Positions 57,439-64,000 of a stretch of 64,000 nt of DNA are shown piece after piece. This DNA is from JAJPKK01 sp963747835 (lineage in GTDB: Bacteria > Pseudomonadota > Alphaproteobacteria > Rhizobiales > Xanthobacteraceae): NCBI GenBank assembly GCA_963747835.1, contig CAVVGO010000001.1, positions 1 through 64,000 of the forward strand, written 5' to 3'. The notes beneath the pieces were generated by a model. The model ran no database searches, was not told where the DNA came from, and was given only the letters and a program-made list of their open reading frames with translations. The first letter of the stretch is position 1, and each line of letters opens with the position of its first letter. A program made the translations under genes and the position numbers.

Positions 57439-58551
57439 TCAGTGCAACGATGCCCGCTTGCCCGGTGCGGCCGTGTTGGCGTGGCCGCCGGCGGTGTCCG
57501 GGATCACCAGTGTATTGCTGCGCTTCGGCACTTCGCCAACCGGGATAACCTTGACGAGTTTCCTGGCCGGCATGTCGATCACCGACACCGACTTCATCGA
57601 TGAATTCGACACGTAGATATACTTGCCGTCCGGTGTGAAGGTCACCCATTCCGGAACCGACGAGAGGGGCGTGTCGTGTCCGGCGATCTTCTCGCTCGGC
57701 AAATCCACCTTGCCGCTCAGCTTAAGGGACGGGAGATCGTAGACGTAGACGGCGTTGTTTGGAATGCTGGTGACCCACAGGGTCTTGTTGTCGGGCGAGA
57801 CCCCGATGCCGTGCGACGGCTCGTTGGTGCGATAGCCGCCGTGATCGTATTGGATATCGGAGTCCGGCAACGCAACCTTGGTGGTTTCCTTGTGCTCGGC
57901 GAAGTCGACCACGGAGAAGCCGTTGAACCCCGACAACTGAGTGAACACCCGCTTGGTCGAACCGTCCGGATTGGTTTCGATCGCCATGCAACGCACGCCG
58001 CGATCCATCTCGAACTGCCAGACCAGCTCTTCCTTCTCCAGATCGAACGTGTAGAAGATCTTGGACGGGATCGAGCCGCCGACTACGTATTTGTTGTCCG
58101 GCGTGATGTAAACGTCGTGCAGGCGCCCGCCATTGGTCGAGATGGTCTTCTTGAGCGTCAGCGTATTGGCGTCGATGATGTCGAGGCCGCCCTGGCCGCG
58201 GGCGATCGCAATCACGATGCGGGCGCCGTCCTTTGTCGCCGCGACGATGTTGGGATGACCGCTCAATGCGACTTTCTTGATCAGCTTGCCGCTCTTGCGG
58301 TCCAGCACGTCGAGCGTGTTGGTGTCCTCGTTGGTCACATAGACCCGCGAGCCGTCCGGGGAAAAGTCGATGCCGTGGGCGCCCACGTAGTTCTTGATCT
58401 CTTGCACCACCTTGTTGGTGACCGGATCGATGACATGAATGCTGTCGCCGGCGCTGTTGGTGATGTAGATGCGAACGGTGGCCGCCGACGCCCCAAGCGG
58501 CGCCAGCGCCAGTGCCAGCATTGGCACTGCAAATCTTAGTGTTTTCGTCAT
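57439..58551 (-). CDS. YVTN-family beta-propeller protein, secreted
   Basis: A 370-residue protein with a signal peptide (VPMLALALAPLGASAA). Repeated blades have the YVTN pattern: RIYITNSAGDSIHVIDPVTNKVVQEIKN, DFSPDGSRVYVTNEDTNTLDVLDRKSGKLIKKV, DVYITPDNKYVVGGSIPSKIF, GVSPDNKTLWVTSIPNNAVYVYDLPSLKLSGKVDLP, TFTPDGKYIYVSNSSMKSVSVIDMPARKLVKVI. Seven blades are probable. Related to surface-layer/PQQ-like propellers and nitrite-reductase d1-like folds, without catalytic residues I can name. Convergent with the CxxCH protein gene; the pair could form an electron-transfer unit, which is speculation. Confidence 0.9.
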   Translation of the reverse strand: MTKTLRFAVPMLALALAPLGASAATVRIYITNSAGDSIHVIDPVTNKVVQEIKNYVGAHGIDFSPDGSRVYVTNEDTNTLDVLDRKSGKLIKKVALSGHPNIVAATKDGARIVIAIARGQGGLDIIDANTLTLKKTISTNGGRLHDVYITPDNKYVVGGSIPSKIFYTFDLEKEELVWQFEMDRGVRCMAIETNPDGSTKRVFTQLSGFNGFSVVDFAEHKETTKVALPDSDIQYDHGGYRTNEPSHGIGVSPDNKTLWVTSIPNNAVYVYDLPSLKLSGKVDLPSEKIAGHDTPLSSVPEWVTFTPDGKYIYVSNSSMKSVSVIDMPARKLVKVIPVGEVPKRSNTLVIPDTAGGHANTAAPGKRASLH

Positions 58552-58621
58552 GGGGGACCCGCTCCTCGGTCAGCGTGAAATCGCCACCAAATTACGCGCC
58601 CCGAAGGCGATAAACAAGGCG

Positions 58622-58672
58622 GTCATTCCGGGGCGCGGGCGACAGTCTGCGAGCCCGGAATCCATAGCCACA
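58622..58672 (+). repeat. Palindromic repeat GTCATTCCGGGG...CCCGGAATCCAT, left copy
   Basis: GGTCATTCCGGGG at 58622 onward and CCCGGAATCCATAGCCACA to 58672, with ATTCCGGG (58625-58632) pairing with CCCGGAAT (58654-58661). The copy at 59043-59091 is the same unit in reverse. Units of this type are common in Bradyrhizobium-like genomes (recalled). Confidence 0.75.
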
Positions 58673-58743
58673 AGTTTGAATGATAGGTGAGATCGGGGTC
58701 CGCGCTTCTTGCTCGCCGCGGGTCGCAACGGCACGGTGAGGCG

Positions 58744-59031
58744 TCAGCGTGAAATTCCCTCAAAAAGATCTACCCAATTCGGGTTCGTCTCTTCGATCAA
58801 TCGAGTTTTTCAGTCTCGTCTCCATTTCTCGAGTATCTTTTCGCGCCCAATTGCGTTTTCAGGATCGTCGTAGATTTCGTACCAAACGAGGCGGTCTACC
58901 CCGTAGCGGGCGGTGAAGCTAGGCATCGCTTTTTGTTTGTGTTCATAGACGCGGCGAACGAGGTTATTCGTCACGCCAATCTAAAGCGTGCCATGCTTGC
59001 CGCTCGCCAACAAATACACGTAAAACGCCAA
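58744..59031 (-). pseudogene. Decayed GIY-YIG nuclease gene
   Basis: Minus-strand reading from about 59031 (TTG) gives FYVYLLASGKHGTL, a TAG at 58983-58981 exactly where Tyr of the YIG motif is expected, then IGVTNNLVRRVYEHKQKAM, FTARYGVDRLVWYEIYDD, AIGREKILEKWRRD, a TGA (58812-58810) in place of Trp, then LIEETNPNWVDLFEGISR and stop at 58744. This is a standard 95-residue stand-alone GIY-YIG endonuclease of the UPF0213/YhbQ-like group with two nonsense codons. Other catalytic residues (Arg in VRRVYEHK, Glu in WYEIYDD, and Asn) are still visible. It sits between two inverted repeat copies. Confidence 0.88.
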
Positions 59032-59042
59032 TGAGAACGCCC

Positions 59043-59091
59043 TGTGGTTATGGATTCCGAACCCGGCCCTGACGGGTCGTCCCGGAATGAC
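59043..59091 (-). repeat. Palindromic repeat, right copy (inverted relative to 58622)
   Basis: On the minus strand it reads GTCATTCCGGG (59091-59081) ... GGAATCCATAACCACA (59058-59043), matching the left copy at both ends with one difference in the last 16 bases. The two copies enclose the GIY-YIG remnant. Confidence 0.75.
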
Positions 59092-59093
59092 TG

Positions 59094-59141
59094 TGGCACC
59101 AAAATACAACGACTATGGCACCAAAATACTATGGCACCCAA
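59094..59141 (+). repeat. Short direct repeats at the ligA start
   Basis: TGGCACCAAAATAC occurs at 59094-59107 and 59116-59129, and a third partial copy TGGCACCcAAA begins at 59132, inside the ligA start. The ATG at 59115 in the second copy is out of frame with ligA; the ATG at 59131 is the ligA start. Confidence 0.7.
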
Positions 59142-61245
59142 ACGCTCATCCTCCGCCATTTCCGCCGACGCGCTCAGCGAGTCGCGGGCCAAGGCCGAAC
59201 TCAAGCGGCTCGCCACCGAGATCGCTGGGCACGACAAGCGCTATTACCAGGACGATGCACCGACTGTTTCGGACGCGGAATATGATGCGCTGCGGCGGCG
59301 CTACTTGGCGATCGAGGCGCGCTTTCCGCATTTGCGCACGCCCGAGAGCCTGACGCAGCGGGTCGGCGCGGCGCCCTCGGCGCGCTTCGCCAAGGTCCGG
59401 CACGCGGTGCCGATGCTCTCGCTCGATAACGCGTTCGCGGGGGAGGACGTTGTCGATTTCGTCGCGCGCATCCGCCGGTTTCTGCGTCTCGGCGAGGATG
59501 ACGAGTTGGCCTTCAGCGCCGAGCCGAAGATCGACGGCCTTTCAATGTCGCTGCGCTACGGGAACGGCGCGCTGGTCAATGGCGCGACCCGTGGCGACGG
59601 CAGCGAAGGCGAAGACGTCACCGCCAATGTGAAGACGCTGGAGGACATTCCGCACCGGCTCAAGGGGAAGGGCGTGCCGGAGGTGTGCGAAGTGCGCGGT
59701 GAAATCTACATGACCAAGGGCGCGTTCCTCGCGCTCAACAAGCGCCAGGCCGAAAGCGGCGGCCAAGTATTCGCCAATCCGCGAAACTCCGCGGCCGGCT
59801 CGTTGCGGCAGAAGGACCCGTCGATCACCGCGTCGCGCCCGCTCGGCTTTTTTGCCTATGCGTGGGGCGAGATGAGCGCGATGCCGGCCGATACGCAATC
59901 CGGGATGATCAAGTGGTTCGAGCGCTGCGGTTTCAAGACCAATCCGCTGACCAGGATGTGCCGGTCGGTGGAGGAACTGCTGGAATTTCACCGCGCGATC
60001 GAGGCCGAGCGCGCAACGCTCGACTACGACATCGACGGCGTGGTCTACAAGGTCGATCGTCTCGACTGGCAGGAGCGGCTCGGTTTTGTGTCGCGCAGCC
60101 CGCGCTGGGCGATCGCACACAAATTTCCGGCCGAAAAGGCGATAACGGTCGTCAAGGACATCGAGATTCAAGTCGGCCGCACCGGTGCACTCACGCCGGT
60201 CGCCAAGCTTGAGCCGGTGACCGTGGGCGGCGTCGTGGTGCAGAACGCGACACTGCACAATGCCGACGAGATCGAGCGGCTGGATATCAGAATCGGCGAC
60301 ACGGTGACCATCCAGCGGGCCGGCGACGTCATTCCGCAGGTGCTCGGCGTCGTGCCGGATCAGCCGCGCGGCGCCAAGCCCTATCGGTTTCCGACCAAGT
60401 GCCCGTGTCCTCTCAAGACCGACGTGGTGCGCGAAACGACCGCGACCGGCGAGGAGGGCGCGGTCGCCCGCTGCAGCGGCGAGTTCGCATGCCCTTATCA
60501 AGCAGTGGAGCATCTCAGGCATTTCGTGTCCCGCCGCGCCTTCGACATCGATGGTCTGGGCGAGAAGCAGATTGCGCTTTTCTATGAGCAGGGCTGGGTC
60601 AAGGAGCCCGCCGACATTTTCACGCTGGAGAAGCGCAACAAGGAAATCCATCTCGAAGAGGTGGAAGGATTTGGCGACACTTCGGTGCGCAACCTGTTCG
60701 GTGCCATCGAGGCGCGGCGCGAGATTTCGCTGGAGCGGCTCATCTATGCGCTCGGCATCCGGCATGTGGGGGATACGACGGCGGCAGCGCTCGCCCGTGG
60801 CTACGGCGCCTGGGAAGCGTTCATCGAGGCGTGCCTCAAGGTTGCAAAAGACGACGAGGAGACCAAGTTCGAGATGGATGCGATCGATCAGATCGGCGAG
60901 ACGGTGATCGAGAGCCTGCGCGATTATTTCAGCGAGCCGCACAATCTCAGGCGTGTCGAACGTCTTGCCGCGCAGGTGCGCATCCGTGATGCCGGGAAGC
61001 TGCGCACGGATTCCCCGGTTGCCGGCAAGACGGTGGTATTCACCGGGGCGCTGGAAAAGATGACCCGTGATGAGGCAAAGGCGACGGCGGAGCGGCTGGG
61101 CGCCAAGGTAGCGGGGTCGGTGTCGAAGAAGACCGATTACGTGGTGGCCGGTCCGGGCGCCGGCTCCAAGCTCAACAAGGCGCGCGACGCTGGGGTCAAT
61201 GTGCTCACCGAGGACGAATGGCTCGCCCTGATCGGGGAACGGTGA
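59131..61245 (+). CDS. ligA: NAD+-dependent DNA ligase
   Basis: A 704-residue enzyme from ATG 59131. Domains: Ia (HDKRYYQDDAPTVSDAEYDALRRRYLAIE), adenylation domain with Lys133 in EPKIDGLSMSLRY, LVNGATRGDGSEGEDVT, EVRGEI, RNSAAGSLRQKD, LDYDIDGVVYKVD, RWAIAHKFPAE; OB fold (GRTGALTPVAKLEPV); four-Cys zinc finger (KCPC ... RCSGEFACP); HhH repeats (DIDGLGEKQI, GFGDTSVRNLFGAIEARR, GIRHVGDTTA); and a BRCT domain (AGKTVVFTGALEKMTRDEAKATAERLGAKV). Length is normal. The in-frame GTG/ATG starts upstream at 59044 fall in the repeat and were rejected. No clear ribosome site is seen. Confidence 0.97.
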   Translation: MAPKRSSSAISADALSESRAKAELKRLATEIAGHDKRYYQDDAPTVSDAEYDALRRRYLAIEARFPHLRTPESLTQRVGAAPSARFAKVRHAVPMLSLDNAFAGEDVVDFVARIRRFLRLGEDDELAFSAEPKIDGLSMSLRYGNGALVNGATRGDGSEGEDVTANVKTLEDIPHRLKGKGVPEVCEVRGEIYMTKGAFLALNKRQAESGGQVFANPRNSAAGSLRQKDPSITASRPLGFFAYAWGEMSAMPADTQSGMIKWFERCGFKTNPLTRMCRSVEELLEFHRAIEAERATLDYDIDGVVYKVDRLDWQERLGFVSRSPRWAIAHKFPAEKAITVVKDIEIQVGRTGALTPVAKLEPVTVGGVVVQNATLHNADEIERLDIRIGDTVTIQRAGDVIPQVLGVVPDQPRGAKPYRFPTKCPCPLKTDVVRETTATGEEGAVARCSGEFACPYQAVEHLRHFVSRRAFDIDGLGEKQIALFYEQGWVKEPADIFTLEKRNKEIHLEEVEGFGDTSVRNLFGAIEARREISLERLIYALGIRHVGDTTAAALARGYGAWEAFIEACLKVAKDDEETKFEMDAIDQIGETVIESLRDYFSEPHNLRRVERLAAQVRIRDAGKLRTDSPVAGKTVVFTGALEKMTRDEAKATAERLGAKVAGSVSKKTDYVVAGPGAGSKLNKARDAGVNVLTEDEWLALIGER

Positions 61246-62477
61246 TGGCGAATGAGGCGCCCCCGATAAAATTCGACCCCGCCGCAACCGGCCCGCTTGC
61301 CGGCATCCGCGTCCTCGATCTCTCCCGCCTCGTCGCCGGCAACATGCTGTCGTTGCAGCTCGCGGATTTCGGTGCCGACGTCATCAAGGTCGAGCCGCCG
61401 GCGGGCGATCCGCTACGCGACTGGCGCGACGGCGGCAAGGAACTGCATTGGAAGACCTACGCGCGCAACAAGCGCTCGATCGTGCTCAATTTCCGGCATG
61501 AGACTGCCAAGGCCGCGCTATTGCGGCTCGTCGCGATCTCCAACGTACTGATCGAAAACTATCGGCCCGGAACTCTTGAGGAGATGGGCCTCGGCCCGGC
61601 CGTGCTGTTGGCCGCAAACCCCGATCTCGTCGTTGTGCGGGTGTCGGGATTCGGACAGACCGGCCCCTATGCGCCGCTGCCGGGCTTCGGCACTCTGGTC
61701 GAGGCCATGAGCGGCTTTGCGGCCCGCACCGGCTTTCCGGACCGCGAGCCGGTGTTGCCGCCGCTGGCACTCGCCGACATGATCGCTGGCCTCTATGGCG
61801 CCTTCGCCACCATGACGGCGCTGCACGCGCGGGATCATGGAACGCCGGGTCAGGTTCGCGGTCAGGTCATCGACCTGTCGCTCCTCGAATCGATGTTCTC
61901 CGTGCTCGGTCCCGAGGCGGCAATTTACCGGTACACCGGCGCCGTGAAGGAGCGCGCCGGCAGTGGGTCCAACACGTCGGCGCCCCGCAACGTCTATCGC
62001 TGCCGCGACGGCACTTACGTCGCCCTGTCGGGCTCGACCGAGGCGATGGCGCGGCGCATCTTCGAGGTCATCGGCCGTGCCGACATGGTGGCGGACGCGC
62101 GGCTTTCTACCAACGCGGCGCGGGTGAGGCATCGCGCCCTGGTGGACGAGATGATCGGTACGTGGTTCGCAGCTCGGACCCGCGCTGAGGCCCTTGCGGC
62201 GATGCGTGCGGCGGACGTCACCGCCGGCCCGGTCTACACCATCGCCGACGCAGTCGCCGATGCACATTTCCGCGAACGCGAGATCGTGGTGGACGCCCAA
62301 GACCCTGAACTCGGCGCGGTGCCGATGCACAATATCGTGCCACGCCTGTCGCAAACACCGGGCGTATGGCGGCGACCGGCGCCGCGTCTCGGCGAGCACA
62401 CCGACGTCGTGCTGGCAGAATCCGGGCTCGATGAAGCGGCGATCGCTCGGCTCAAAGCCGAAGGCGCCGCAGCATGA
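61245..62477 (+). CDS. CaiB/BaiF family CoA-transferase
   Basis: A 410-residue class III CoA-transferase whose ATG overlaps the ligA stop by one base (TGATG). Hallmarks: GIRVLDLSRLVAGNMLSLQLADFGADVIKVEPPAGDPLRDW, RNKRSIVLNFRHETAKAALLRLVAISNVLIENYRPGTLEEMGLG, VVRVSGFGQTGPYAPLPGFGTLVEAMSGF, RPVLPPLALADMIAGLYGAFATMTALHARD-like core with the catalytic Asp in ALADMIAG, GQVIDLSLLESMFSVLG, NVYRCRDGTYVALS. It moves CoA between carboxylic acids; the substrate cannot be predicted. The link with ligA is only positional. Confidence 0.94.
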   Translation: MANEAPPIKFDPAATGPLAGIRVLDLSRLVAGNMLSLQLADFGADVIKVEPPAGDPLRDWRDGGKELHWKTYARNKRSIVLNFRHETAKAALLRLVAISNVLIENYRPGTLEEMGLGPAVLLAANPDLVVVRVSGFGQTGPYAPLPGFGTLVEAMSGFAARTGFPDREPVLPPLALADMIAGLYGAFATMTALHARDHGTPGQVRGQVIDLSLLESMFSVLGPEAAIYRYTGAVKERAGSGSNTSAPRNVYRCRDGTYVALSGSTEAMARRIFEVIGRADMVADARLSTNAARVRHRALVDEMIGTWFAARTRAEALAAMRAADVTAGPVYTIADAVADAHFREREIVVDAQDPELGAVPMHNIVPRLSQTPGVWRRPAPRLGEHTDVVLAESGLDEAAIARLKAEGAAA

Positions 62478-62504
62478 CCGCTAGTGTTGTGTTGATTCCC
62501 ACGG

Positions 62505-62612
62505 GTGTCATCGCCCGCGTAGGTCGGCGATCCAGTAATCACTGACTTTGATCCGCGCGCGGATTTCTCGGACAGGGGTTACTGGATGCTCCGCTTTCGC
62601 GGAGCATGACAC
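62505..62612. repeat. 108-bp nested inverted repeat (GTGTCATCGCCCGCG / GCGGAGCATGACAC type)
   Basis: Outer arms GTGTCAT (62505-62511) and ATGACAC (62606-62612); inner arms ATCCAGTAA (62530-62538) and TTACTGGAT (62579-62587); and a compact hairpin ATGCTCCGC (62586-62594), TTTC, GCGGAGCAT (62599-62607). The same nested design is recalled as a frequent intergenic element of Bradyrhizobium/Rhodopseudomonas. It lies between convergent genes (62477 and 62668) and could double as a terminator. Confidence 0.8.
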
Positions 62613-62667
62613 TGCGGAATTGGATCGAACCATCGGAGACAGACCACCAGGGTCGCCCCGCCAGCGG

Positions 62668-63684
62668 TTATTTAGCCGCCGGCTCGAAGATGACGATGCG
62701 AATTTCGTTGGCGTCGTTATTGGGCGCGATGCCAAGAACGGTCGGCCGGCTCGCGGACTTTTCATCCATGCCGCAGAAGGTGACGATCGCGTCGGGCTTC
62801 GGCTTTAGCACCGAAATCGTCGGCCTCGGGCTGTCGATCCAGTGGTTCGGCGGGTCGTCGGCGAGGGACATGTCGGTCACCTTCCAGGCGCCAGTGCCCT
62901 TGAGGCGTGCCTGCAGGGTGCGCAGGACCTGCGGGGTCAGGCAGACGTCATCTTTCATGTCGGCAAGATCCTGCTCGTCGCCCTTTGCCATCTTGTATTC
63001 GGCCCTGACCGGCGCGAACTTGACAGTGACCGGCGTGGTCTTGCCGGGCGGCAGGACCTGGCGCCACGTGTGAACGACGTCCAGCGACCAGTCGGCCTTC
63101 ACCGGCACCTTCGGTTGCGACGGATCGCGCGGGGAAACGATGCCGAGCGCGGCCAGGCGCTCGGCGGCCTCGGGCGACAGGGCGGCGAGAGCCTTGTCGG
63201 CCTCCGGGCCGAATGGAATAAGCGGCAGATGCTCCGCCTTGATCTCGGCAAGGCGATCGATGCCGAGCGCAAAGGCGTGGATGTCCACCGTCGTCGCCAC
63301 CGGCGCGCCCGCCACCGTAATCGCGAGGCCGATGGGGTTTTCCGGGTCGTTTGCAACAAGCGCCCAAGTCTCGCTGTCATCAGGGCTGGCGCGCAACTCC
63401 GGCAGCGACACGACCGCGGTCAGAGCAAGCTCCGCTGAACCGGTGTTCTTGAGAAAGTAGGAGTGGACGACCTTGTCGCTGGCGATATTGATGTCGACGC
63501 CCGCAATAGCAAGAGCGGGGGCCGAACCAATCTGCATCGCGCCGACGACGAGCGATGCCAGCACCGGTGCGCTAGGGGCCTGCGGAACGGTGGGTTCGGC
63601 CGGCTTGGTCTGAGCCAAGGCAGTTGCGACCGCCAAAACGGCACCGGCGATTGCGACCGACGTGACGGCACTCAAATTGCGCAT
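62668..63684 (-). CDS. DUF4424 family secreted protein
   Basis: A 338-residue protein from ATG 63684 (GCGAGGAGA). A signal peptide (VAIAGAVLAVATALAQ) leads to a mature chain with VVHSYFLKNTGSAELALTAVVSLPEL, NDPENPIGLAITVAGAPVATTVDIHAFALGIDRLAEIKAEHLPLIPFG, WRQVLPPGKTTPVTVKFAPVRAEYKM, CLTPQVLRTLQARLKGTGAWKVTDMSLA and WIDSPRPTISVLKPKPDAIVTFCGMDEK. This pattern (valves of beta-sandwich, -P-G-K-T- turn, C-terminal P-D-x-I-V-x-F-C) matches the DUF4424 family. Periplasmic, function unknown. Confidence 0.8.
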   Translation of the reverse strand: MRNLSAVTSVAIAGAVLAVATALAQTKPAEPTVPQAPSAPVLASLVVGAMQIGSAPALAIAGVDINIASDKVVHSYFLKNTGSAELALTAVVSLPELRASPDDSETWALVANDPENPIGLAITVAGAPVATTVDIHAFALGIDRLAEIKAEHLPLIPFGPEADKALAALSPEAAERLAALGIVSPRDPSQPKVPVKADWSLDVVHTWRQVLPPGKTTPVTVKFAPVRAEYKMAKGDEQDLADMKDDVCLTPQVLRTLQARLKGTGAWKVTDMSLADDPPNHWIDSPRPTISVLKPKPDAIVTFCGMDEKSASRPTVLGIAPNNDANEIRIVIFEPAAK

Positions 63685-63770
63685 GGGGTGATCTCCTCGC
63701 GGGTAAAACGAAAGAGGACGCCGCGCGCTGACATTGGGTCTGCGCGCGGCGCCTGGACTATAGCTCTGGT

Positions 63771-64000
63771 CTAACGACGCCGGCCACCGCCGCCATGGCC
63801 GCCGCCACCAAAATGGAACCCGCCACCGCCGCCACGGAAGCCTCCGACGGCGCCATGGAAGGCGGCCGCATGGAAGCCGCCGCTGAAGCGAACGGGGGCG
63901 CGATGGACGGGGCTGGCGAAGTGAACAGGAGCGCGGTGGCTGACGCTGCTGAAGTGGTTGCCGTGGTCCTGGTGGACCGCGTGCTCGTGATGTTCGGCAT
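63771..64000 (-). CDS. His/Gly-rich protein, C-terminal part only (N-terminus outside window)
   Basis: Minus-strand frame open from the right edge to TAG 63773-63771: 75 residues reading AEHHEHAVHQDHGNHF, HRAPVHFASPVHRAPVRF, then GGFHAAAFHGAVGGFRGGGGG and GGGGHGGGGRRR. About a quarter are His and a third Gly. Similar His/Gly tails occur on small exported proteins of Bradyrhizobium relatives and may bind metals. Choosing this frame over the Ala/Ser/Thr-rich alternative is based on its composition and in-frame stop. Confidence 0.65.
   Translation of the reverse strand, partial: AEHHEHAVHQDHGNHFSSVSHRAPVHFASPVHRAPVRFSGGFHAAAFHGAVGGFRGGGGGFHFGGGGHGGGGRRR

Noticed and set aside
59542..61287. 581-codon frame opposite ligA
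   Set aside because: Shadow of ligA, no ribosome site, Arg/His-rich without motifs.
63758..64000. Ala/Ser/Thr-rich minus-strand frame starting at 64000
   Set aside because: The overlapping His/Gly-rich frame has the composition of known exported proteins and ends in a proper stop at 63771.

Overview
The window is a GC-rich (roughly 63-65 %) chromosomal segment of an alphaproteobacterium, most likely of the order Rhizobiales/Hyphomicrobiales near the Bradyrhizobium-Rhodopseudomonas-Xanthobacteraceae group. Three things point there: the family content (DUF2093, DUF4170, DUF6101, small Omp25-like porins, MoaD/MoaE next to pgsA and uvrC), the gene order pmbA-cysQ-DUF4170-DUF374-waaA-lpxK, and intergenic palindromes of a type common in that group. 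No rRNA, tRNA, CRISPR array, prophage or complete insertion sequence was seen.

Layout. 1-3.1 kb: the edge of a dienelactone-hydrolase-like gene, a frameshifted NHL beta-propeller gene, DUF2093, then a low-GC two-gene module (57-aa protein plus PARP-like ADP-ribosyltransferase) that looks like an undescribed toxin-antitoxin or defence pair. 3.2-8.7 kb: minus-strand envelope operon pmbA, cysQ (frameshifted), DUF4170, acyltransferase, waaA, lpxK (lipid A and Kdo assembly). 8.9-19.4 kb: DUF6101, a CmcJ-like oxidoreductase, an Old Yellow Enzyme, a Tat-exported phosphotriesterase-like protein, secreted proteins of unknown function, a Bug-type solute-binding protein and a long coiled-coil protein. 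19.5-21.6 kb: an arsenic cluster with arsR, a decayed arsI/cadI remnant, arsC and an aquaglyceroporin. 21.9-27.4 kb: ubiA, rsmE, a gene with an internal stop, RNase T2, rlmJ and a cold-shock gene. 27.7-29.3 kb: two outer-membrane beta-barrels. 29.6-35 kb: a housekeeping run of SDR, uvrC, pgsA, moaD, moaE and prmB.

35.1-42.8 kb holds a secreted lyase-like propeller and an amidohydrolase, followed by a coherent RpoE-ChrR (ECF11-type) stress island: DUF2177, DUF1295, chrR, rpoE, an FAD-dependent oxidoreductase and DUF1365. A perfect 13-bp-armed palindrome between rpoE and the oxidoreductase gene carries two back-to-back copies of the same promoter (TGATCC, 16-17 bp, CGTTTC). A third copy lies upstream of DUF2177. 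42.7-52.2 kb: ilvE, a MarR regulator with a two-component pair (PetP/PetR-like), TetR, proC, YbjN, prs, a lipoprotein and DUF1275.

52.3-64 kb: further secreted proteins (a probable paralogue of the 13.4-kb gene, an NHL propeller, a YVTN propeller and a CxxCH protein), recN, ligA, a CaiB/BaiF CoA-transferase, DUF4424 and the edge of a His/Gly-rich gene. A decayed GIY-YIG nuclease gene flanked by inverted repeats sits between the YVTN gene and ligA.

An odd feature of the whole window is the number of lightly damaged genes: three with single-base frameshifts, one with a lone nonsense codon, and two multiply decayed. The first four could be assembly or consensus errors; the decayed arsI and GIY-YIG genes are probably real pseudogenes.
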